NCBI GenBank assembly: GCA_020442505.1
Contig: JAGRJZ010000163.1
Location: forward strand, 1 to 6,661
DNA: 6,661 nucleotides
DNA from: Alphaproteobacteria bacterium
GTDB taxonomy: Bacteria > Pseudomonadota > Alphaproteobacteria > Micavibrionales > Micavibrionaceae
Direction: 5' to 3'
Shown: positions 1 to 4,908 of the stretch, one piece after another
Layout: each line of letters starts with the position of its first letter
How positions within the stretch are numbered: position 1 is the stretch's first letter
Notes under the pieces: generated by a model
The model's input: the letters and a program-made list of their open reading frames with translations, nothing else
Told to the model about the DNA's origin: nothing
Database searches by the model: none
Program-made: the position numbers and the translations under genes

Positions 1-213
1 GATTTCATCACCATCGGCCAGTACCTCCAGCCGACGCCCAAGCACGCCCCGGTCGAGAAATTCTGGACGCCGGACGATTTCAAAGAGCTTGAGAAAATGG
101 CGTACAACAAGGGATTCCTGATGGTGGCGGCAACGCCGCTGACGCGCTCCTCCCACCACGCCGGTGCAGATTTCGAGAAGCTGCAAGCGGCACGGCAGGG
201 GCGTAAAGGTTGA
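1..213 (+). CDS. lipA: Lipoyl synthase, C-terminal 70 residues (partial)
   Basis: This is the 3' end of a gene whose start lies before the window. Lipoyl synthase is a cytoplasmic radical-SAM enzyme that inserts two sulfur atoms into octanoyl groups on lipoyl domains of 2-oxoacid dehydrogenases and the glycine cleavage H protein. The visible residues begin with the family stretch DFITIGQYLQPTPKHAPV and continue through the K-FWTP-F motif. Near the end is RSSHHAGADF, matching the usual RSSYHA motif, whose serine is a ligand of the auxiliary iron-sulfur cluster in this family. The tail after this motif is of normal length, so the gene looks intact at its 3' end. The radical-SAM CxxxCxxC motif would lie upstream and cannot be checked. 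The ratA gene follows 85 bases downstream on the same strand, a pairing typical of Alphaproteobacteria. Confidence 0.97.
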   Translation, partial: DFITIGQYLQPTPKHAPVEKFWTPDDFKELEKMAYNKGFLMVAATPLTRSSHHAGADFEKLQAARQGRKG

Positions 214-262
214 CTGGTATGGCGGTATACCGGTGTGCTGGTATATTGGTTACACTGGTTTT
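214..262. repeat. Imperfect 8-bp tandem repeat between lipA and ratA
   Basis: The trinucleotide GGT recurs at 216, 224, 232, 240, 248 and 257, a period of 8, 8, 8, 8 and 9 bases. This makes about six degenerate octamers of consensus CTGGTATA, starting directly after the lipA stop codon. CTGGTAT is exact at 214-220 and 238-244. Downstream, TTACACCGA occurs twice (275-283 and 291-299), and the related TTACACTGG lies at 250-258. The role is unknown. Possibilities are an operator or transcript-structure element for ratA, or simple repeat drift. Confidence 0.55.
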
Positions 263-298
263 AAGGATTCACCGTTACACCGACCGACGCTTACACCG

Positions 299-745
299 AT
301 GCCCACCCACTCCGAAAAACGAAACCTTCCCTACACGCCGGCGCAGTTATTCGCGCTGGTGTCCGGGGTGGAGCACTATCCGGAATTCCTGCCCTGGTGC
401 GTGGCCAGCCGGATCACGAAGCGCGAGGGGGACGCATTCTATGCCGATCTCGTAATCGGGTACAAAATGGTGCGGGAGACGTTTTCTTCCAAAGTCACCG
501 CGCTGCGCCCCGATCATATCCATGTCGAATATATGAAGGGCCCCATGCGGCATTTATCGAACCACTGGCGATTCATCGAAGAGCCGGACGGGTCGTGCAC
601 GATCGATTTCTACGTCGATTTCGACTTCAAAAATCCGCTGTTGCAAGGGGTCATCACGACATTCTTTCACGAAGCCGTCAAACGGATGGTGGACGCGTTT
701 GAAAAACGGGCTGAATTTTTGTATGGCAAACGGAGAAACGGATAA
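299..745 (+). CDS. ratA: RatA/COQ10-family START-domain protein (ubiquinone-binding type)
   Basis: A 148-residue protein of the polyketide-cyclase/START superfamily. Bacterial members are called RatA; the mitochondrial relative is Coq10, which binds coenzyme Q and is needed for efficient respiration. Family motifs in order are the N-terminal PYTPAQLFALV, VEHYPEFLPWC (residues 24-34), GPMRHLSNHWRF (81-92), VDFDFKNPLL (106-115) and the C-terminal helix with AVKRMVDAFEKRAEF. The length fits the family. The open frame extends well upstream with no stop, but the ATG at 299 puts the conserved domain at its usual distance from the N-terminus, so I chose it. No clear Shine-Dalgarno precedes it. The gene follows lipA and converges with the glycosyltransferase gene. 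The name comes from an E. coli protein proposed to block ribosome subunit association; here a quinone-chaperone role is more likely than toxin activity. That preference is inference from the family and context. Confidence 0.92.
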   Translation: MPTHSEKRNLPYTPAQLFALVSGVEHYPEFLPWCVASRITKREGDAFYADLVIGYKMVRETFSSKVTALRPDHIHVEYMKGPMRHLSNHWRFIEEPDGSCTIDFYVDFDFKNPLLQGVITTFFHEAVKRMVDAFEKRAEFLYGKRRNG

Positions 746-774
746 CCGGAACGTCACGGGCATCCGATTGTTTT
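739..774 (+). terminator. Candidate bidirectional terminator between convergent genes
   Basis: CGGAT (739-743) pairs with ATCCG (762-766), and after a 2x2 internal loop CCG (746-748) pairs with CGG (757-759), around an 8-base loop. On the + strand it is followed by ATTGTTTTC, a short T-rich run. On the - strand it is followed by TTTCTCC. The stop codons of ratA (743-745) and of the convergent glycosyltransferase (754-756) both lie inside the hairpin. The stem is short and interrupted, so termination strength is uncertain. Confidence 0.4.
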
Positions 775-1653
775 CTGATCCAGGTAGCGATAGCTGCGGG
801 TGACCTGTTTCCCCTGAACGGTTTGGAACGGGCTCAGGATCGCGCGGTCACGGCGGACATCGTCCAGCCCGCACAGATGGATAACGCTCAGCGGGTGATG
901 GGGCAGATAGGGCTCCACGAATAAGTGCCGGTCTTCGTCCCATAGCGGCGCATGCTCGCACAGCCAGTTGCACCAGGCGGGCAGAAATTCGGCCTCAAAC
1001 CCCTCCAGATAAACCAGCATGCCCAGCGTGAGCTGTTCGGCGGTAAAGATTTTTCCCTTTTTGAGGGCTTTCTTGATCAGTATCTGCCAGCGCGCCCAGT
1101 GCGGCGCGTTGCCGGCAAGGGCGAACACCCCGGCGTTCAGCGCCGGATAGGGAAACAAGGCGCGGGCCGTTTTGCCGTCGAACGCCTTGCGCGCGTTGGA
1201 ATAATAAAAACTCCGCGGGCGAAAGGGGAAGGGACCTAGCCAGCCCAGCCGCATCGCCTTGCCATAGGCACGGTCGGTCTGTGGGACGACGGCAAGCCCC
1301 TTTCTTTGCGCGCCCCGGAGGAGAAGATCGACGGCCTCTGGCGTTTGCAGCCACGTATCGGCGTCCATCCAGACATAGGTTTCATGCCCCGGAAACAGAT
1401 CCGGGATGAACGGGCGGGACACACAGGCCTGGAGAAACTGCTTGCCGCCGGCTTTTTTTTCCAGCTCCGGAAGTGGCCAAAGCCCGGGCCGGATGCTTGT
1501 GACCAACGGTTTCAGGTGTTCGATCTGTGCCGGTGTCAATCCGGCATCGATGATCCCGACCGGGGCGTCCCGCGTTTCCGGAAACGCGCGCAAGGACCCG
1601 AGCCACTCGCACAGCAACGGAAAGTAACGGGAATCGGCGGAGGAAACAAACAT
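754..1653 (-). CDS. GT8-like glycosyltransferase (GT-A fold, DxD motif)
   Basis: A protein of 299 residues from the ATG at 1653, or 300 from the adjacent GTG at 1656. It looks like a cytoplasmic nucleotide-sugar glycosyltransferase of the GT-A type. The N-terminal SADSRYFPLLCEWLGSL resembles the first Rossmann-like strand and helix. VWMDADTW (about 94-101) supplies the metal-binding DxD motif. LNAGVFAL (172-179) and AEQLTLGMLVY (206-216) match the regions that contact acceptor and donor in GT8-like enzymes. VIHLCGLDDVRRD (257-269) sits where these families have their C-terminal His-Gly donor-binding loop. There is no signal peptide or membrane segment. The donor sugar and acceptor cannot be read from the sequence; surface polysaccharide or lipopolysaccharide is a reasonable guess. 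The start lies 7 bases beyond the cinA stop, and AAGGAA about 16 bases upstream is a poorly spaced Shine-Dalgarno, so translation is probably coupled to cinA. Its presence in a pgpA-cinA cluster is not something I recognise as standard. Confidence 0.78.
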   Translation of the reverse strand: MFVSSADSRYFPLLCEWLGSLRAFPETRDAPVGIIDAGLTPAQIEHLKPLVTSIRPGLWPLPELEKKAGGKQFLQACVSRPFIPDLFPGHETYVWMDADTWLQTPEAVDLLLRGAQRKGLAVVPQTDRAYGKAMRLGWLGPFPFRPRSFYYSNARKAFDGKTARALFPYPALNAGVFALAGNAPHWARWQILIKKALKKGKIFTAEQLTLGMLVYLEGFEAEFLPAWCNWLCEHAPLWDEDRHLFVEPYLPHHPLSVIHLCGLDDVRRDRAILSPFQTVQGKQVTRSYRYLDQKTIGCP

Positions 1654-1660
1654 CACAAGC

Positions 1661-2131
1661 TCACGGCGTTTCCTTGATGAGGGTCGTCAGATGCTTCACC
1701 GCCGCGTCTACGGTTTGTTGCCGAACGGCGGCGCGGTCGCCCGTGAAGTGGTGTTCGTAGCTGCGCGCCGGGTGGCCCTTGACCTCGACCGCGATAAAGA
1801 CGGTTCCGACCGGTTTTTCGGGAGTGCCGCCGTCCGGGCCGGCGATTCCGGTCGTCGCCACCGCGACATGGGCGCGGCTACGGTTCAGGGCGCCCCGGGT
1901 CATTTCCTCCGCGGTGGGGGCGCTGACCGCGCCGAATTCCCGCAGGGTCTCGATGCTGACGCCGAGCATCTCGCCCTTGGCCTCGTTGCCGTAGGTGACG
2001 AAGCCTCGCTCGAATACGCGGGAAGAACCCGGCAGAGCCGTTACGGCCGCCGCGATCATGCCGCCGGTGCAGCTCTCCGCGGTGACGAGCCGCATGTTGT
2101 TCTTATCCAGTAAATCAAATAACGCCTGCAT
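1661..2131 (-). CDS. pncC: Nicotinamide-nucleotide amidase (CinA C-terminal domain, stand-alone)
   Basis: A 156-residue CinA-family protein consisting only of the C-terminal amidohydrolase domain (PncC/YgaD type). It deamidates nicotinamide mononucleotide to nicotinic acid mononucleotide and ammonia, recycling NMN released by NAD-dependent DNA ligase and similar reactions in the cytoplasm. Motifs are TAESCTGG (17-24, carrying the proposed nucleophilic serine), GFVTYGNEAK (43-52), the glycine-rich GIAGPDGGTPEKPVGTV (95-111) and FTGDR (129-133). The length is full for the stand-alone form; the competence-associated N-terminal MoCF/COG1058 domain of long CinA proteins is absent, as usual in proteobacteria. 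The start overlaps the 3' end of pgpA by 17 bases and has a strong Shine-Dalgarno inside that gene, so the two are one transcript and probably coupled. The glycosyltransferase follows immediately downstream. Confidence 0.95.
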   Translation of the reverse strand: MQALFDLLDKNNMRLVTAESCTGGMIAAAVTALPGSSRVFERGFVTYGNEAKGEMLGVSIETLREFGAVSAPTAEEMTRGALNRSRAHVAVATTGIAGPDGGTPEKPVGTVFIAVEVKGHPARSYEHHFTGDRAAVRQQTVDAAVKHLTTLIKETP

Positions 2132-2606
2132 AACGGAACCCTCCTAATATGGCGGCCGCATAAAGGCCGGCCAAAACGTCGTCGAGCATCACGCCCCACG
2201 CGCCCGGCAGTTTTTTATCGGCCCATCCGACGGGCCACGGCTTGAGGATATCAAAGAAACGGAACAGCGCAAAGGCCGCAAGCCCGTGAACCGGATCGAG
2301 CACCGCTGGCAGCAAGGCGATCCAGACCCCCACCGCTTCGTCGATGACCACGGCGCCGTGATCGTGCGTGCCGGTCATGGCCTCGAACTTTTCCGTGACC
2401 TTCAGGCCGATGTAAAAAAAGCCGAGAATGTTGATCAACAGCAAAGACGGCCCCCCGATCGCCAGAAGAAAGACCCCCATCGGCAACGCGCCCAGCGTCC
2501 CCCACGTGCCCGGTCCCGGTTTCATGAGACCGCAGCCGAACCACGTCGCGAGCCAGGTCGCGGGGTTCTTGAAATCCAGCTTTGTGATTAATTGCCTGTC
2601 GATCAT
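2115..2606 (-). CDS. pgpA: Phosphatidylglycerophosphatase A
   Basis: A 163-residue integral inner-membrane phosphatase that removes phosphate from phosphatidylglycerophosphate to give phosphatidylglycerol. Family features in order are the N-terminal FGCGLMKPGPGTWGTLGALP (23-42), HDHGAVVIDEAVGVW (81-95) with acidic residues D89 and E90, FRFFDILKPWP (115-125) and the closing KKLPGAWGVMLDDVLAGLYA with D142 and D143. The acidic residues match the Mg-dependent active site of this family. Hydrophobic stretches near 40-68, 91-118 and 145-160 are likely membrane segments. The frame stays open for 27 more codons upstream, but these are not family-like and would run into the promoter and leader of the divergent gene. 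I therefore start at the ATG at 2606, although its Shine-Dalgarno is weak. It heads the pgpA-pncC-glycosyltransferase cluster and is divergent from the substrate-binding protein gene. Confidence 0.94.
   Translation of the reverse strand: MIDRQLITKLDFKNPATWLATWFGCGLMKPGPGTWGTLGALPMGVFLLAIGGPSLLLINILGFFYIGLKVTEKFEAMTGTHDHGAVVIDEAVGVWIALLPAVLDPVHGLAAFALFRFFDILKPWPVGWADKKLPGAWGVMLDDVLAGLYAAAILGGFRYAGVI
2139..2145 (-). promoter_or_regulatory. Strong Shine-Dalgarno for pncC inside pgpA
   Basis: On the - strand the sequence reads AGGAGGG, then 7 bases, then the pncC ATG (2131-2129). It lies within the last codons of pgpA, fixes the pncC start, and is the best ribosome binding site in the window. 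Confidence 0.8.
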
Positions 2607-2623
2607 AGAATTCTGTTCTGTTC

Positions 2624-2652
2624 TTGGCGAAAGAGCGAGAATGTCATATAAG
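2624..2652 (+). promoter_or_regulatory. Candidate sigma70-type promoter for the substrate-binding protein gene
   Basis: TTGGCG (2624-2629) and TATAAG (2647-2652) are separated by 17 bases and match the -35 and -10 consensus in 4 and 5 of 6 positions. They lie in the 83-base gap between divergent pgpA and the substrate-binding protein gene. Transcription would start near 2659 and give a leader of about 30 bases. It would probably drive the downstream Tgt gene as well. No comparable - strand promoter for pgpA was convincing. Confidence 0.45.
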
Positions 2653-2676
2653 GAGCCCTTGGACAAGAAAGAGAAA

Positions 2677-2681
2677 AAGGA
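2677..2681 (+). promoter_or_regulatory. Shine-Dalgarno of the substrate-binding protein gene
   Basis: AAGGA ends 8 bases before the ATG at 2690. It supports that start over an in-frame ATG at 2624, which would put 22 charged residues ahead of the signal peptide. Confidence 0.65.
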
Positions 2682-2689
2682 TACCAACC

Positions 2690-3607
2690 ATGAAGAAGCT
2701 TTTTGCTATGTTTTTCATCGTGTTCGTATGCTCCCTTTTAGGCTCATTTGGTGAAACGAAAAATGAGAGGGGGAAGATCGTCGAAGTCTCGTCTTTTGTT
2801 TTTGGCGTTCCCGCCGCCCATGCTGGGGAGAAGAAAGAAAAAGAAGGCGTCTACGATCGTGTGATGCGCACGGGAAAGGTGCGGTGCGGATATGTAGTGA
2901 TCGATCCGACCTTTATAAAGGATCCCAATACGGGTGCCTTTTCCGGAATTGTTTATGAGTTGATGGAAGAAATAGGGAGCATTTTGGACCTTGATATTGA
3001 GTGGACTGAGGAAGTTTCCTTTGGAACCGCTATTGCGGGGCTGCGCGCGGGACGGTACGATGCCATATGTTCTTCGCTTTACGCGCGTCCGAATGTCATG
3101 AAGGATTTGGAGCTGACGGAACCCTACTATTTCGTGCCTATTAACGTCTACGTCCGCAAGGGGGACCGGGACCGGTTTCAGACATATGACGACCTGAACA
3201 AGCCGGATGTGAAAATATCTTACATGGACGGGACGATTCCGGCTCTGATCAAGCGAACCGATTTTCCATCGGCTGGCTCGCTGGCGCTCCCGGACTTTAA
3301 TTATTCAGATATTTTATTGGGGGTTTCGACAGGCAAGGCTGACGTGACGTTTGTGGAGCCCTCGATCGCGCTGGCGTATATGGATAAGAACCCGGATACG
3401 CTGGAATTGCTTCCTGCACTGAGTCCCGTTCGGTTTTTTCCGAATGTTTTTGGTGTGTTGAAGGGGGAGCACGACTTGAACACGATGCTGAGCTGGGCTA
3501 TTCGTTATCTGCAGTATAACGGTCAGATTGAAGCGATCTTGCAAAAATACGAACGCTATCCCGGTTCTTTCGTGAGGGTTTCCAAGGCCTACGTCATGCC
3601 GGAGTGA
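2690..3607 (+). CDS. Periplasmic solute-binding protein, family 3 (amino-acid-type ABC transporter SBP)
   Basis: A 305-residue exported protein of the family-3 solute-binding fold. The N-terminus is MKK followed by a hydrophobic core (4-20). A second hydrophobic patch, VSSFVFGVPAAHA, ends in an AHA-G signal peptidase I site at residues 43-46, giving an unusually long leader. The mature domain starts near 52. GKVRCGYVVIDPTFIKDPNTGAFSG (62-86) corresponds to the first strand and ligand loop. GTAIAGLRAGRYDAICSSLYARP (112-134) holds the serine and arginine region that usually grips ligand carboxylates. LTEPYYFVPINVYVRKGD (142-159) is the hinge entry, and GVSTGKADVTFVEPSIALAY (211-230) is the second-lobe ligand region. 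The tail has the usual last helix (LSWAIRYLQYNGQIEAILQKY). The ligand is unknown. No ABC permease or ATPase is in the window, so it is an orphan here and could serve a sensor instead of a transporter. It is visibly more A+T-rich than its neighbours. Its TGA overlaps a possible GTG start of the next frame. Confidence 0.85.
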   Translation: MKKLFAMFFIVFVCSLLGSFGETKNERGKIVEVSSFVFGVPAAHAGEKKEKEGVYDRVMRTGKVRCGYVVIDPTFIKDPNTGAFSGIVYELMEEIGSILDLDIEWTEEVSFGTAIAGLRAGRYDAICSSLYARPNVMKDLELTEPYYFVPINVYVRKGDRDRFQTYDDLNKPDVKISYMDGTIPALIKRTDFPSAGSLALPDFNYSDILLGVSTGKADVTFVEPSIALAYMDKNPDTLELLPALSPVRFFPNVFGVLKGEHDLNTMLSWAIRYLQYNGQIEAILQKYERYPGSFVRVSKAYVMPE

Positions 3608-3642
3608 TTGTTACGGGTGACTCAATTTTTTTGAAAGAGAAC

Positions 3643-4830
3643 ATGAAAACACCTGATTATTCCGGTCTTGGGTTTGAGATCACGCACTGCGCCGCGGAGG
3701 GCAAAGCCCGGGTCGGGCGCTTGAAAACCCCGCATGGTACGATCGAGACTCCGAATTATATCTTTTGCGGGACGAAGGGCGCGATCAAGGCGCTGTCGCC
3801 CCAGCAAATGCGCGAGGCCGGAACAGGCATCATCCTGGGCAACACCTATCATTTGATGATCCAGCCGGGGGCGGATCTGATCGAACGGATGGGGGGACTG
3901 CACGAGTTTAACCGCTGGGACGGGCCGATGATGACCGATTCCGGGGGGTTTCAGGTGTTTTCGATGGGGCATGGGTCTTGCGCCGACGAAATCAAAGGCC
4001 GGAACAAGGGCAAGAGCGAACGGAAAAGCCTGCTGAAGATCACGGAGGAGGGCGTGGCCTTTCGTAGCTACCGGGACGGCCGCAAGATGCTGTTGACGCC
4101 GGAAGGCTCCATGGGGCTGCAGCGTCAGATCGGCGCGGATCTTGTCTACCAATTTGACGAATGCACCCCGTACCATGTGACGAAGGACTACACCGCGAAA
4201 TCCATGGAACGCTCCATGCGCTGGGGCGACCGGTGTCTTGCGCAGTTTGAAAAAACGCAGACCGGACGGCAGGGAGTCTACGGTATTATCCAGGGCGGGG
4301 TCTATCCGGACCTCCGGAAGATCAGCGCGGACTACACGGCCGATCGGCCCTTTTTCGGCACGGCCATCGGCGGTTGTCTGGGCGGCAGCGACGAAGAGAT
4401 GATCGCAACCGTGGAGGCCTGCGTTCCCTCCCTCCATCCGGACCGGCCGGTTCATTTTCTGGGGATCGGTCGGATTCGCGACGTGTTCATGTTCGTCCGG
4501 CGCGGGATCGACACGTTCGATTGCGTCATGCCCACCCGGATTGCGCGGCACGGCATGGCCCTGATGAAGGGGCACCCGGGGGAGCGCATTAATCTGATCA
4601 ACACGCAATATAAGGAAGACGGGGAGCCGCTGGACCCGGCGTTGGACATCCCCGCCAGCCGGGATTTCTCAAAAGCCTATATCCATCATCTGTTCAAGGC
4701 GCAGGAGATTTTGGGCATGCAAATCCTCGCCCAGCACAATGTCGCCGTTATCAACCGCCTGATGCGCGAGGTGCGGGAAGCGATCAAAACCGATACGCTC
4801 GATGCACTGGAAAAAGAATGGCTCGCATGA
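3643..4830 (+). CDS. tgt: tRNA-guanine transglycosylase, divergent form lacking the zinc-site cysteines
   Basis: A 395-residue Tgt-family TIM-barrel enzyme. The family swaps guanine-34 in GUN anticodons for preQ1 (most bacteria) or queuine. Using M1 at 3643, catalytic features are present: DSGGFQVFS with D99, FDECTPY with D172, GIIQGG with Q217, AIGG (241-244), and FDCVMPTR with the nucleophile D293. Odd features are three. (1) The CxCxxC zinc motif is replaced by L334, I336 and S339, although the zinc-ligand H365 in AQHN remains. (2) About 19 residues are inserted after FSMG (roughly 110-129). (3) Gly247 stands where the preQ1-specific Zymomonas enzyme has Val233; eukaryotic queuine enzymes also have Gly. 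I prefer the ATG at 3643, preceded by purine-rich GAAAGAGA, because the homologous region begins soon after it. A GTG at 3604 overlapping the previous stop is the alternative (408 residues). No queA or other queuosine gene is nearby. Family assignment is firm; substrate is inference. Confidence 0.9.
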   Translation: MKTPDYSGLGFEITHCAAEGKARVGRLKTPHGTIETPNYIFCGTKGAIKALSPQQMREAGTGIILGNTYHLMIQPGADLIERMGGLHEFNRWDGPMMTDSGGFQVFSMGHGSCADEIKGRNKGKSERKSLLKITEEGVAFRSYRDGRKMLLTPEGSMGLQRQIGADLVYQFDECTPYHVTKDYTAKSMERSMRWGDRCLAQFEKTQTGRQGVYGIIQGGVYPDLRKISADYTADRPFFGTAIGGCLGGSDEEMIATVEACVPSLHPDRPVHFLGIGRIRDVFMFVRRGIDTFDCVMPTRIARHGMALMKGHPGERINLINTQYKEDGEPLDPALDIPASRDFSKAYIHHLFKAQEILGMQILAQHNVAVINRLMREVREAIKTDTLDALEKEWLA

Positions 4831-4908
4831 GAGGTCGTTAACCAATCGGACAGATTTTCCCGCTATGTTGGGGGGAAGGGAAAAAAGGACGATGGCAGGC
4901 AGATCACC

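Noticed and set aside
164..298. A longer ratA start at 164 or the in-frame GTG at 233
   Set aside because: The extra residues overlap lipA or are encoded by the octamer repeat, and are unlike RatA/COQ10 N-termini, which begin a few residues before the PYTP-like motif.
299..745. RatA as a toxin of a toxin-antitoxin module
   Set aside because: There is no antitoxin-like partner gene, and the family is widespread and COQ10-like. The conserved position next to lipA fits a housekeeping role.
2607..2687. A 27-residue N-terminal extension of PgpA from an ATG at 2687
   Set aside because: It would overlap the divergent gene's promoter and Shine-Dalgarno, and the residues do not resemble family N-termini; the ATG at 2606 fits better.
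3622..4608. A 328-codon open frame on the - strand opposite tgt
   Set aside because: It is a mirror of the tgt codon pattern in GC-rich DNA. The translation shows no recognisable family and is rich in Arg, His and Pro, while tgt has clear conserved motifs throughout.
4855..4884. Inverted repeat TTTTCCC ... GGGAAAA between tgt and the GGDEF-like gene
   Set aside because: The stem is 7 bp, mostly A-T, with a 16-base loop and no T tract after it, so it is not a convincing terminator. It could weakly mask the purine-rich leader, but I see no support for that.
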